DNA of 64,000 nucleotides from Petaurus breviceps papuanus (GCA_028583685.1 JAMXIF010000220.1:40979710-41043709); one strand, 5' to 3'. Positions 11,075-22,339 are shown, numbered from the stretch's first letter. Numbers and translations are program-made. Notes: generated by a model from the sequence alone, not told the origin.

Positions 11075-11965
11075 CAACATGTTCAAAACAGAACTAATTG
11101 TCTTCCCCTCTAATGTTATCCCTCCTTAAAATACCCTTACTTTAGTTGAGAATAACACTTCTATCTTTCCAGGTTATGTGTTAAATTGGAGATTCACAAT
11201 CTTACAGGCATCCTGACTCTTCCTTCTAAATAATTCTCTGTGTACAATTGGTTGCAAAATCTTACTGACTCAGTTCACAATAACTCCCATTTCCAGCCTC
11301 TTCACTCCATTCACATGGCCACTGTACTAGGTCAGGCCCTCACCACCTTTGACCTGGAATAATTCCAGAGCTTCCTAAATGCTTCCTCTGCTACCATTCT
11401 TTGCCTTCTTCAATCTACATTCCACACAGCTGCCAAAATCATCTCCCTAAATCATATGTTTGACAACTTCATATGCATGCTCAAAATTGTCATTGACTTC
11501 CTGTTTCCTCTAAGATAAAATAAAATTACTTGCCTTGATATAGACCTTAAAGGTCCTGATAATAAGACTTATCCAGACTTATTTCAGTTTACTTCATCAA
11601 CACTATATTCCAGTCAAAGTTATATCTCTTTCCCAACCTCAATATTCTATTTCCTACCTCCAGAACTTTGCATAGGCTTCCTCCCATGCTTAGAACACAT
11701 TCCCTCCTCACTCCTGTCTCTCAGTAAATTTAACTTCTTTCAGGACCCAGCTCAGTTTCCAGTTCCTATTGGAAGACTTTACTAATTCACTTAAATTTTT
11801 GAGTGCTCTCTCCTGTCTCAAATTATCTTACATTTACTTAACTGTTTACATATTATATCCCTTAATAGAATGTAAATTCTTGGAAAGCAGTGACCATTCT
11901 TTGTTTTTATACCACATTATCACCATTGTCTTTTACATAGTAGGCACTTAAAACATGTTTATGAT
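11075..11965 (+). mobile_element. LINE-2 3' region, sense
   Basis: Markers in L2 order: 'aacatgttcaaaacagaact', 'ctgccaaaatcatctcccta', 'aactttgcataggcttcctc', 'tctttcaggacccagctcag', 'agaatgtaaattcttggaaa' and a 3' end at 'catagtaggcacttaaa'. It covers the C-terminal ORF2 region and the 3' UTR. It is extensively diverged with many stops. Confidence 0.75.
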
Positions 11966-11999
11966 AAACCTTAAAGCACTATTCACATGGGAGTTATTA

Positions 12000-12170
12000 C
12001 TCATATCCACAGTCCTCTACCTGGATCATTCCTCCAAAGTAGTAGAGTCCTTCTTCATATATGTTATTCCTCTGCCTTAGATATTCCCTGACCCTTCTCC
12101 TACACCTCCCTATCCTTGAGGTCTCTCAAAGCTCCAAGTTAAATCCTAACAGCTGTGTACACATTCAACT
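12000..12170 (+). mobile_element. Possible second L2 fragment
   Basis: The 'attccctgacccttctcc' and 'gaggtctctcaaagctcc' text resembles the 'cttccttcaagactcagctc' zone of L2. Weak similarity only. Confidence 0.3.
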
Positions 12171-12174
12171 ATGA

Positions 12175-13110
12175 GTGGGTGTCTATGAAGAAATATGTAT
12201 TACATACATTTAATCTCCAAAATAGATCAGTCTAGATTTCCCAAATATATAGTTCACATGGAGATGAGGGGAGTCTAAATTTAGAAGTGAATTCAAAGCT
12301 TCTAAGCCTCCTACTCTGTTTAGCTTTGGCAAATCTCAGAACTAGAGCTTGCCATAGTTAGGGTGAGAAGGTTGGGGGTCATTTTCTTTATTCCCCTGGC
12401 TGGTCTAGAAAGGAGCAATTTCATTCCAACAAACACGATCCTTCGTTGTTTACATAGCCTATGCTTACATGGTTTTAGTTTAAAAAAGCATGTTTTTCAT
12501 TGAATTTTCCTTTTTAAAAAAATGTTGGTTTTACTTAAGAGGGAAGAATCATGAAATTCAAAACTTTAAGAAACTTCTAATTGTTTTGCCAATAAGAGGC
12601 CCTATAAATGTCTTCAAAAATCTAATTGACTCTAATTAGCTCACATACAGCACATTAGTTGGAAAGACAGTCATTTAGGACAAGTATATTATTCTTCTAA
12701 AGGATTCTGGTTACATCATTAAGTTTGAGGGCCAAGTTAGAGGGCTTAAGCTCCAAACACCTTATGATAACAGGATGTGGGGAGTGAGTGTGGAGCAGCG
12801 GAAAATATTAAAACATTATTATCCCTGTTACATTATATTTCATGTCTTGCTTTCATAGAAACACCATAATAGGGTGGGCTTCTTATCTGATGCTTGATCC
12901 TAGTTGAAAGCCAATGATATCCTTAAGAGAAATTTTTCCAAAGTCTTATCATGAAAGGTCACCAATGGTTTATCTTGCCCTCACAGTATCTGAGAAGAGG
13001 AATGGTAAGCATTCACTAGGTATTGAACTTAAAAGCTAAATAAAGAACACTACAAGGGAGTGAGCCCCAGGGGAGACCACATAGTGAGCCTGGAGTTTTG
13101 TACGGTGACT
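12175..13110. other. Unassigned DNA
   Basis: No gene, RNA or assignable repeat in about 0.9 kb. Confidence 0.4.
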
Positions 13111-13121
13111 GAGACTTGTCA

Positions 13122-13124
13122 AGG

Positions 13125-13166
<42 letters not shown>

Positions 13167-13218
13167 ACATATACATACACATACATATACATATATATAT
13201 ATATACATATACATATAT
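13122..13218. repeat. (CA)n then TA/CATA microsatellite
   Basis: About 20 CA units, followed by ATACACAT and TATATA units. It accounts for two Thr/His/Tyr/Ile-rich plus frames. Confidence 0.95.
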
Positions 13219-13479
13219 TTTATGTACGTTTATATGGTAAGCATTGCTCCTGCCATAGGCTAGGTGTTGGACTAGGAGTTTTTCAAATATGTGAAAGTAG
13301 ATTTATGTTCAATATTGTTCCATTCATTCCAATATTCTGAAACACATACTTGGGTTTTGAGGGATAGGGATCTTAGGAATATGCATGGGGTAATGGAGAA
13401 AAGAATGAGGGGGAAGGATCTTCTCCAGAATACATTAACCATAGATTCAGCCCCAAGACCTTATGTATTTATTAGGTAG

Positions 13480-14161
13480 GTCAACAAGGCAACTTTGGTA
13501 TCAATAGAACTTTACAAAAATATAACAGGAATAACAAAAATAAGCCCATAAAACAATATCATAGCACAAGCACCCTATCATTCTCCCCTCAAATGAATGG
13601 TTCCCCAAATCATGGGGTAATGAGTGAAGTTTCTTCTTCCATAACTATTTCCTACTGAAATTAAACTTAGAACTGTCCCTGCCCAAAGAAGTCCCATTCA
13701 AGAGGTCAATTCTTTAGCTGGCATCCAAATCTTGGTGAACACCAGGTCCAGAGGTGACACATCACAGTCTTGGACAGGGAGTGACATCTGGCTTAATAAC
13801 AAATCAGACATCTGCAGGAGGAGGGTACTAAACCTGCAGGAAACAAATCTAGCCAACAAGTTTAACAGACAAAAAGACAAAAAGAAACTAGGAGACAGTA
13901 ACCAGAAGCAAGGTAGATACAGGGTCAGCCATGCTTCTGAGTCCATGAACTCACTATCATAGCCTTATTTATTGTGTTTACTGTTTTCTAATTTGCAAAT
14001 TTGGGGTCATCATTCTGGCTAGAGATTTACTTTCTTTAATCTGAACTGGGGTTTGGCCAATTTCCTCTTCTCCCTGCAGGTGTGACAAACTTGAATACAA
14101 TGTTTCAGAGAGATCTGTAGGGGAAGTTCTTACTTTCCTTCCCAGTCTAATATTAATCCCC
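13480..14161 (-). mobile_element. Possible ERV internal sequence left of LTR 'E' (fossil)
   Basis: Antisense sequence that lines up with the ERV internal piece at 14,640-15,980 if solo LTR 'E' is removed (...taatcccc joins ...ttttctcaggac). I cannot identify a protein domain, so membership of the same element is inference. Confidence 0.3.
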
Positions 14162-14637
14162 TGTAATGGTAATGGGAATTTGAAGATCTTCCATGCCATT
14201 TAATAAGCCTAAGGGAATTTGAAGACTTTCCCTGCTTTGGAGATTTTACCTGCCCCCTAATAGGCCAAGTGTAATCACATGAAGGCTGTAGTGGGAGGAG
14301 TTTGCTGAAAGGTGGAACAGAGCCCACAGGAAGACAGAAGTCAGAGCAGCTAGACAGTGGAAAAGAGAGGATACACCCAGGGAGACAAGCTAGGCTTGTG
14401 AGTGCTGGTTTGTGGGAAGGTTAAAGGATGGTGTGGCTCTCTGCTAAGTTATGGTGTATTAACTTCTGTGTTGCTATGATGGATTTGGCTTTCTGGTGTT
14501 TGGATTTGGTTTTCTGGTGTCAGAATAAATGTTTTGCTTCTGTCTTATATATGGAGAGTCTGTTATATTTTGCAAATGAGAACCAAGTTGGCATATTTAG
14601 TCACCATCAGTGCTGTGAATATTGTGTTGGAGCTACA
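14162..14637 (+). mobile_element. Solo ERV LTR 'E' (fossil)
   Basis: A 476-bp LTR in sense orientation that starts TGTAATGGTAATGGG and ends GGAGCTACA. It has AATAAA near 14,525 and a 'ctgttatattttgcaaatga' U5 motif shared with 29,229-29,692. Flanks are tcccc and gcccc, a nearly perfect 5-bp duplication. It appears to have landed in an older antisense ERV. Confidence 0.75.
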
Positions 14638-14639
14638 GC

Positions 14640-15982
14640 CCCTTTTCTCAGGACATTTTATGTAGTTAATTAGTTGGAATACTATCTATTCTTCCAAAAT
14701 CTACTTTTGCTCTCAATAGAGCAGAAAACAATTCTTTTCTTGTCAATCTATTCTGACTTTGAATCCACTGACTATTTTTTTCTTCTCTCTTGAGGAAATT
14801 TATCTTTTCCCCACTCCCCTAAGTTACTTAACTATGAAATCTTATCCAGCACCTCTGAAAGAAGGTGTCCTATCTCCCCAATTAGCAGAGTCAGAATTAG
14901 GTACTTATAAGCATAAGGAGCCATCCTCACTATGATATTTCAAAGAGAAACTCCTAAGGGGGTGCAGTGAAAAGCCTCAATGCTTCCTGTCATTATTGCT
15001 GTCTTCATTACTTCCTCCTTTAACTTTCTCATACAGTCCCTAAGCAAAAACCAGGGTCTACCTCCACTAGGCCACATAGGGTCAGTCCGATACTGCCTAT
15101 TACGTCCATCCACAGCTAAAGCTATGGTAATCCCTAAAAGCTGGCTGTACAGAAGGATTCTGACTAATAATTTTAAACTTCAAGCAATCTATGCTGTCTA
15201 TTGATACTCCTCCAACCCCTTCATCAACAATTCTCACCATCCAAGACATTAATGATTCTCTCATTCTTTGGGTGAATTGACTTAATACATCAGTGACTTC
15301 CCGCTGAACGAAATCCTCAATTACCTCCCCAAACACCGTTTGAACTGCCCCCACCCCAGCCCCTGGCCCTGGTTCTTGTGCTTTCTTCTTAGTATTGGGC
15401 AAACAGCTGCACTCATAAAAGCCTCCTCATCTAACTTTTTTTCATTTTCTTCCCACACATTCTCCCGGCAATTGTCAGCCTGTACAAGGGCTGCACGCAC
15501 ATTCCTTTTGTTAATTTTTCACTTCCCCTTAGCTAAATGGACAGTAGCTTGTTCTTCTACCACCTGAGATCCCCCAACTTGTACTTCCAAAGGAGAGCTT
15601 AAATGCTGTGCACAGAAATATTCCCATGCAAGCCAGTCAGCTCCCTTTCCATCTGAGCATTCTCTTCCAGCAGTTTTTTTTTTCTTCTTTTACACATAAG
15701 GGGATAACTTCTTAGCAAGGACCACCCTCTCCTACACACACCCACAAGTTCTTTCCCCAGTTCTATTGGTATTCCCTGCAAACATCTTTCCAAATCTCTA
15801 GGTTATCCATTCTGCAGCCTTGATTACAAGTTTTCACAGAGCCCTGTGCTTTTAGTCCATTCTCTCACCAGGGAGGAATAAGGAAAATCCTCCCATCCTG
15901 GGAAATCCATTTCTCTCTCTTTAAAGCCTTTCTTCCTCCAAATAGAGGTCTGATATTTAATAATTCCATCATTGTGGCCAAC
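14640..15982 (-). mobile_element. ERV internal region with gag-like sequence (fossil)
   Basis: Lies directly inside the LTR at 15,983-16,416 and has the same orientation. A minus-strand peptide at 15,100-15,402 includes SWMVRIVDEGVGGVSID, recalling the 'L-x-R-x-W-D-x-G' segment of ERV-L-type Gag. Upstream (higher coordinates) there is a short coiled-coil-like stretch. The element is clearly broken. The class III (ERV-L-like) label is my inference. Confidence 0.5.
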
Positions 15983-16416
15983 TGAAGTGCCAAAGCAATA
16001 TTAACAGTGTTGTGAATATGCCAACATAATACTGAATTGCAAAATATAACAGACTCTCTACATGGAATACAGAACCAAACATTAAAACACCAGAAAGCCA
16101 AATCCCAACACCAGAAAGTCAAACCCATCATAGCAACAAAGAAATCTATACACAATAACAAAGCAGGAAACACTGCCATCCCCAAGCCTTCCCCCTCCAA
16201 CAAACAAACACTCACAGCTCACTGCCTTCTTCCTCTCTCTCCCTCAGTTCTAACTGCTCTGACCAACTTCCTCTCAGCTCTCCTCCATCTTTCCGGCTCC
16301 ACCCATTCATCAAACTCCTCCCAACACAGACTCATGTGTGTCAGGCTTCCATGTGACATGGAAGGTCACATGTGCCTATTAATGGATTAGAAAGATCTTC
16401 CCATTAAGCAAAAATA
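15983..16416 (-). mobile_element. 5' LTR 'G' of the antisense ERV (fossil)
   Basis: Antisense LTR of the 'E/F/D' group. It carries 'gcaaaatataacagactctc', the reverse complement of the U5 motif in LTR 'E', followed by 'ccagaaagccaaatccc' and a U3 end near 'aaagatcttccc'. The outer end is approximate and no matching 3' LTR is visible in the window. Confidence 0.6.
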
Positions 16417-16454
16417 CCTTGACAATGCCCAAAGGGCTTTAAAACCATGCATAC

Positions 16455-17090
16455 ACCTTTGATCTAGCAATACCACTACTATGTATGCATCCCAAAAGAT
16501 ATTTTTAAAAAAGGAAAAGACCTATAGGCACAAAAATACTGATAGCAGCTCTTTTCTAGGGGCAAAGAATTAGAAGTTGAGGGTAGGATAATCAATTGGG
16601 AAATGTCTGAGCAAGCTTGATGTGATACTATTGTAATATAAGAAATGATGAACAGGATTCTCTCAGAAAAACCTGGAAAGACTTGCATGAGCCAATGCAA
16701 AGTGGAATGTAATGTGTGCAAGGTAATAACAAATTGTAAGATGGTTAGCTGTGAATGATTTAGCTATTCTCAGCAATAAAATGATCCAAGACAACGATGA
16801 AGGACTTAGGTTGAAAAATGCTATCTATCCCCAGAAAAAGAACTGATGGGTGTGTGAAAACAGACTGAAGCATACTTTTTTTCTATTTTTCTTAAGGATT
16901 TTTGTCTATGTTTTCTTTTACAACACGACTATTATGGATATGTTTTGCATGGCTTCACATATGTAACCTATATCAAAATGCTTGCCTTCTCAATCATGGG
17001 GGATGGGGAGAATGTAACTCAAATTTTTAAGAAAACAATGTTAAAAGTTTTTTTTTTTTTAATACAACTGGGGAAAATAAAATACTAAAG
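16455..17090 (+). mobile_element. L1 3' end
   Basis: Begins 'cctttgatctagcaatacca' and continues through 'tctcagcaataaaatgatcc', 'acaacacgactattatgg' and 'aacctatatcaaaatgcttg'. It ends in an A-rich tail with 'aataaaatac'. This is the standard marsupial L1 3' end order. Confidence 0.75.
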
Positions 17091-17221
17091 AAAAAAGAAA
17101 AAATGGGTACCAAGAATTCATGCTTTCTGTAGCCATTTTGCTCATGTTCACAGAACTGATATTATTCATGGCCAAGATGTTACCATAAGAGAAATCCAAG
17201 TCATTATGATATTAAGGAATA

Positions 17222-17350
17222 AAGTGTTAGTTTTAGAATGAGGAATACCTGAGTTTGAATCATGCCTCTGGCACTTTGTTACACAACCATAGAAAAACCA
17301 CTTAACCTCTCCTTACCTTAATTTCTTTATCTATAAAATGAATACAGTTC
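17222..17350 (+). mobile_element. MIR/THER-type SINE fragment
   Basis: Contains 'aatacctgagtttgaatcat', 'aaccacttaacctctcc' and 'atttctttatctataaaatg', corresponding to ttcaaatc, cacttaacctct and ctcatctgtaaaatg. Confidence 0.6.
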
Positions 17351-17354
17351 ATCA

Positions 17355-18048
17355 TATTCACTGCAAAGCTGCCAACAAAATCCCCACATAAGGCATTACT
17401 TTTGCATTCACCTCTAGGTATGGCAAAAATCATAACTGCCATACTGCTGCAACTCATTCTCAGGGACCTAGGAGTAATACTGATATAGGGGAATACATTC
17501 CCACTACTTGCAGTTTCTGACTCCCGACCAATATGCTTTTCAATTACACAAATCAATTTCAGTTACACCATTAACTCTTAAATATAAAACATTTACCAAA
17601 AAAAAATAACCTTAACTTTTATCAATTTTATTTTAATTCATTTTCTTTGTAATACTATTTTTAAAACTTTTTGTATTTCAAAACATTATCATATCAAAAG
17701 AAAAAATAATCAGACATAATTACTAAAAATGAGACATAGTCATCTCTCCATAAACCTGGTTCATACTCTCCTACCATTGCACATGGTATCTATGGGGAAG
17801 AGTGGGTAAAATTAGCAGAAATATATAGAAACCAAGTAATGTGGCACATTAGTAGGGAAACACAAGTGTTTAAGGAAATTCATAACTATCTTTTACAGGT
17901 CTTCATGTACTTGATCTCTTTACACAATAGTTTGTACTTCAAGACAACTGTTGGGCAGGACTAGTTCTCATCTGTACTTCTCCACTCTCCTGTTGGATGT
18001 AGATGCTTCTCTGCTACTCTTAGGCCACAGAAACAATGTTAAGCCTGT
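17355..18048. other. Unassigned AT-rich DNA
   Basis: No gene or assignable repeat. Confidence 0.4.
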
Positions 18049-18053
18049 GATCC

Positions 18054-18810
18054 TGTAGCGGCAAGCACCCCAGCGACTCCAGGGTGTCTGCCAATACAGG
18101 TTCTTGTATCTGCTTTGTTAAAGGAAAGCAACTCAAAATGGGTTAACAAGCTTACTTTAATCAGTCAGACATATATCGTTTACCTTGTTCAGGGGAAAAA
18201 GGTCAGCACCCCGAACTTCAAAGCATACAGGCAGAATTATCAAGACAGAAACAGATCAAGTAGACAGATTTCCAAACTGTCCAACCATTACATCCATACC
18301 CAGTCAACATCTGGGTTTCCACATCTGGGTTTTTTCAAAGCCGGGGGACTCTCAACAACGGCTTCCCAGTATTCAGATCAAATCACAGAACACTTCTCAA
18401 AGTGAGTCCCAAAACCAGAAAGTGAAAGCCATCAGAGTAGTTATGACATTGGCACAGGTAGATAAAGTAGAAAGCACCCACATTTTCAAGCCTTTAAAAC
18501 AGAACAGGCTACCTCAGGCAAAGGTCCTCCTCTCCCCACTCACAGCAACCACCCAGCGTCTGGGAAGTGCGCTCCCAGCAGCTCCGGCCCCTGGCAGTCC
18601 TCAGCAGGAGTCCTTAGCAGAAATTCTGGCTAACTCAAAAAGGGCTTCGCACTGCCACTGCCTCTGCTGCTGCTGCCGCCGTCGCCACCACCACCGCCAG
18701 CCACCGCAGGAACTCTAGCTTGGCTTCCGCTTTCTCTTGCTCTGCCCCTTCCTGCTATGTCAGCAAGTCCAATGGGTCATGGAAGATCTTTAAATCCCAT
18801 AACCCTTACA
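18054..18810 (-). mobile_element. Solo ERV LTR 'B', mosaic (fossil)
   Basis: A 757-bp LTR in antisense orientation, flanked by a perfect 5-bp duplication GATCC (18,049-18,053 and 18,811-18,815). The low-coordinate half (18,054-18,410, R/U5) matches LTRs 'A' and 'C'. The high-coordinate half (18,410-18,810, U3) matches LTR 'D' at 37,195-37,627. The change of similarity falls at a short stretch common to both ('gtcccaaaaccagaaagt'). A 177-codon plus-strand frame inside it is antisense to the LTR and is not a gene. Confidence 0.8.
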
Positions 18811-18901
18811 GATCCACAGAGATCATCAGTTCTCCTCCTTTGTCTGGATTTTTGAGGCAGTGTGACAGTCTTTCAGTAAAAAGTAGTTCCTGTTAAGTCT
18901 G

Positions 18902-18980
<79 letters not shown>
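18902..18980. repeat. (GATA)n microsatellite
   Basis: About 19-20 nearly perfect GATA units, uninterrupted. It is a likely polymorphic locus. Confidence 0.97.
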
Positions 18981-18981
<1 letters not shown>

Positions 18982-19083
18982 GAAAGAGGGCAATGTAGAA
19001 ATCTTTTCAGGGGTTCACCCACTCTCAGATGGTTCTAGAGATCAAGAGATACCCTTTCCTCAGCCAGCTCTTTGTGCAGATTG

Positions 19084-19302
19084 TTTATGTTCAATTGTTT
19101 TCAGTTGTGCCAAAGCCTTTATGACCCCATCTGGGATTTTCTTGGCAAAGATGCCAGAGTGATTTGCCATTTATTTCTCCAGCTTATTTTACAAATGAGG
19201 AAACTGAGTCAAACAGGGTTGTGACTTTCCCAGAGTCACACAGCCAGTAAGTGTCTGAGGTCCAGGCACAGTATTCTATCTACTGTGCTACCTAGCTGCC
19301 CT
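19084..19302 (-). mobile_element. Marsupial tRNA-derived SINE (long type)
   Basis: Antisense copy. It carries 'gggattttcttggcaaagat', 'aaatgaggaaactgagtc', 'agagtcacacagccagtaag' and 'gtgctacctagctgccc'. The last is the reverse complement of the gGGCAGCTAGGTaGCaC head with a degenerate A box. Confidence 0.8.
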
Positions 19303-19304
19303 CT

Positions 19305-19940
19305 TGTACAAAATAGGCTGCTATTTTCTCTAATCAGCTCCCAACAGCAAAACATTTCTGCAGTCAAATCAATCCCTGACTCAAGACTGTCTCATTGACT
19401 TTTGTCATTCTCAATTTCTCTCCTCCAGACTTGGTGGCTCCAATGGCTTGTGTTCTGTTTTTTGTGAGCACTTTCTCTCATTGGCTTCTCTATGCCTTCT
19501 CAGTTACCTTCTAATTTGGCTTCTAATTTGACTTCCAGGGTCTCAAATTAGTATTTTATATGTAATGGGCTACTTCTATTATAGGTTGAGAAACCTATAG
19601 TCTACACCTTTCATAGAGATAACAAAAATGGTTGATATACAATAGACCCATACTTGTAAAACAGTTATTTGATTCCTAGCAATAAACTTCTATGTCCTAA
19701 AAACAGTCATATACAAATTAGCTTCTATGAAACAATATATTAGAGCCAGTGTTATAGTCAGTTAGTGCTTTTGCCTCTGAGGGGCATCCTTTCACTCTGG
19801 TCCTCTCAGAACTCTCTATTTATTCTCACATACTTTTATGTGAGGAATAGCTTTTCTCTCTGAACTGCCTGCTTCTCTCAAATACTCCTTTATCTATGTT
19901 TCTCACATGAATGTTCCTTATTTGTGATTTAATTAAATAA
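19305..19940. other. Unassigned DNA
   Basis: No gene or assignable repeat. Confidence 0.4.
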
Positions 19941-19944
19941 AATG

Positions 19945-20112
19945 CCCACATTAAAAAGGGCAATAACTTTATCCCCATTTTGTAGAGGAGGAAAACAAAT
20001 ATGAGAGAAATTAAACTTGCCCAGAGTCTCATAAGTAATAAATATCTGAGGGCTGATTTGGACCTTGTTCTTCCTGATTCCAAGGCCAGTTCCCTACCTA
20101 CTCAGCCATATT
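19945..20112 (+). mobile_element. MIR fragment
   Basis: Contains 'tatccccattttgtagagga', 'gaaattaaacttgcccagag' and 'cttcctgattccaaggccag', which follow MIR CORE order. Confidence 0.65.
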
Positions 20113-20114
20113 CC

Positions 20115-20630
20115 TTTAAGTATTTGGTAATTTGTATTTTACATCCTGAGATGTTTGAACAAATATCCTCTCTTGAAGTTCAGAAGGAATGGATGAGGAA
20201 CCTAACAGAATTCCCTATTGGGGGAAAAAAAAGTCTTTAGGAAAGGAGTCTATAGGAAAAAAGGTAGAAAAGCTCTTCAATTCAGAAAGATCCTAGGGAC
20301 TTCTAATAATCCTTACAAGATTTGTTTCTTATGTTTCAGCTTATGTAATAGCATTTTTGTTGCTGGAATTACAAAGGCAAAAATGCAAAACAAAGTAATA
20401 AATGGCAGATCACAGATTTGAGATGATGCCTTCAGATTCGAGATAGTGTTCTTTGTACTCCACCATGATTTTCTTCTTTCCTGAACTCCTATATACAAAT
20501 ACACATATACACAAAAAACAGGTACATATGTGCCCAGGTAACTCATATTACCTGCCCCTACCTAGATACAGAGCTTAGATCAGTATATCTGTAATCCTTT
20601 GTTAAACACTGACCATATGCCCACCCAGCT
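20115..20630. other. Unassigned DNA
   Basis: No gene or assignable repeat. Short frames here have no recognisable similarity. Confidence 0.4.
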
Positions 20631-20631
20631 T

Positions 20632-20813
20632 TCCATTAGTTGCTGTGAAGAGAGGCACAAGAAATATGAATAGAACACTTGAATCCAAGGAATTTACAAT
20701 CTAGGTGGAGAGAGAAGACATAGATATAGTTACAGATGTAGATATAGATGTGTATGAATCAATTAAAGAACAACATAAAACAGTGTATAAGTAAGTGCTA
20801 AGTGCTATGACAT
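20632..20813 (-). mobile_element. LINE-2 3' region, part 1 (interrupted)
   Basis: Diverged antisense L2 ('aaggaatttacaatctaggt', 'agtgctaagtgctatg'). Similar text resumes at 22,147 beyond the inserted LTR element. The 9-bp word AGTGCTATG occurs on both sides (20,801-20,809 and 22,152-22,160). Confidence 0.45.
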
Positions 20814-22146
20814 TATAGCAGCAAGCACCCCAGCATCCCCAGGGTGACTGCCAACACAGGTTCTTAGATCTTTCTAAAGGAAAGCAACTCAACATGGGTT
20901 AACAATCTTGCTTTAATCAAACATATCATTAACCTAGTTCAGGGGGAAAAGGTCAGCCCCAAACTTCAGAGAATACAAACAAGTTACAAGCAGAAGTTAC
21001 AAGAAGACAGAGAAACATTTCAGCAGACAGGTTTCCAACTGCCTGACCATTATATCCATACCTAGTCACAGTTACCAGAGAGGGAAGCACCAACATCTGG
21101 GTTTTCAAAGCTGGGGGGATGGATGGCTGCCCAGAGTCTCATCTGGTCAAATCATACAACGCTTCTCAAAGTGAGCCCCAAAGCAAAACCTCACATCAGG
21201 GTATATATAGCCTTCTTCTGGCTCAGAGAATGTCACAACCCTCTTGACCTACTGCCCAATCACAGAGCACCAAGGTGTGGGCATTCCTGAAAACCACAGG
21301 CTCCAGGTGCACTTGAGCCTATCAAAGGGCATAGGGGCAGGGAAGATCTTAAATTCCCATTCTGATAACATTTGTCCAAGATCTTTCATGCCCATAGCAC
21401 AGGCAATTTACATCTGAATTAGCATTAACAATAGATACATCACATTTACAAGATACATGAGGTAACAAGTCATTACCAAAGTGGCCACAGGGCCTTAAAC
21501 AAACACCAAGGACATTGCATTATAATCCCCTCAATTAAAAAAAATGTCCAAATAAATTTTTCTTGGGGGAAGGGGATGTCCTTCCCCCCACACTGCTCCA
21601 GCTCCTGCTTCCAAGTCCTGAAGTGTGGCTGGGCAACAAAACCAATAAGGTGGGGTCTTTGGGCACTTTACCCCACCAACCACAGACACAAGTCCATTCT
21701 CTCCCTATGTCCCAAACTGTGGGATGCAGCAAGAAAACACATTCAGTGCTCCTGCCTTGCCACACAGTCCTTATCTTGTCCTGTGGCTGAATATGGAACT
21801 CCTGGGTTCCTTCTCCTCCCACAGGAGGCAGCCACTCCTGGCTTCTGCCCCAGTCCCAATGTAGGCATCCCTCCACTCCTGCTCTCAGCTCAGGGAAGTC
21901 AGCATACAAGCTGTTCTTCTCTCCTGTTCCATGGCTCCATAGAGTCACAGCTACCACAAATGGGAAACAAACAATTATCCCAGCCACCATATTTTCCTTT
22001 TAGTCTGCAGATCCTGTTCGTGATGCCATTTGTAACAGCAAGCACCCCAGCACACCCAGGGTGGCTGCCAACACAGGTTCTTAGATCTGCTTTTCTAAAG
22101 GAAAGCAACTCACAATGGGTTAACAATCTTGCTTTAATCAAACAAA
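20814..22146 (-). mobile_element. Short two-LTR retroelement 'C' (fossil)
   Basis: Antisense element of about 1.33 kb. Parts: 3' LTR (20,814-21,370), a roughly 660-bp internal region (21,371-22,030) and a truncated 5' LTR (22,031-22,146) matching the end of the 3' LTR. The LTRs belong to the same family as 'A'. The 3' LTR starts TGTTATCAGAATGGG in its own orientation and has a TATATATA box. The internal region has no recognisable gag, pol or env, which is typical of non-autonomous LTR elements or internally deleted proviruses. It carries one open frame of about 150 codons. It is incomplete because most of one LTR is missing. Confidence 0.7.
21535..21990 (-). CDS. Open frame inside LTR element 'C', function unknown
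   Basis: A 151-codon ATG frame in the same orientation as the element. Its predicted product begins with a hydrophobic segment (MVAGIIVCFPFVVAVTLW), like a signal peptide or membrane anchor. A Trp/Gly-rich region with several Cys follows. I recognise no retroviral domain. It occupies most of the short internal region, so it could be a relic of an env or accessory reading frame, or chance. The opposite strand also has a long frame (198 codons), so openness here is weak evidence. Confidence 0.3.
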   Translation of the reverse strand: MVAGIIVCFPFVVAVTLWSHGTGEKNSLYADFPELRAGVEGCLHWDWGRSQEWLPPVGGEGTQEFHIQPQDKIRTVWQGRSTECVFLLHPTVWDIGREWTCVCGWWGKVPKDPTLLVLLPSHTSGLGSRSWSSVGGRTSPSPKKNLFGHFF

Positions 22147-22260
22147 CTATGAGTGCTATGGAAATTGAGTAAAGGGAGATATCCATGGGACTTGAGTGGT
22201 AAAGAAACAGGAAAGTTGATGGAAATTATGTCACATAACCAGGCAAGTAGAAATCAATAC
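22147..22260 (-). mobile_element. LINE-2 3' region, part 2
   Basis: Sequence 'agtgctatggaaattgagta' resumes the antisense L2 fragment interrupted at 20,813. Weak but consistent. Confidence 0.35.
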
Positions 22261-22339
22261 AAACAAGGAGGAGAGTTGTGTGGGAAGCATCTGACACTTT
22301 AACATAATTCTCATCTGAACTGGTCAAAGGAAGGAAGAA

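Noticed and set aside
18185-18718. 177-codon plus-strand frame with a Cys/His/Arg-rich end
   Set aside because: It lies wholly inside the antisense solo LTR 'B'; the composition comes from GC-rich triplet-like LTR sequence.
18902-18980. Regular short repeats resembling a CRISPR-type array
   Set aside because: A simple tetranucleotide array without spacers, in a eukaryotic genome.
21576-22172. 198-codon plus-strand frame, the longest in the window
   Set aside because: It runs antisense to LTR element 'C', crosses its internal/LTR boundary and shows no known domain.
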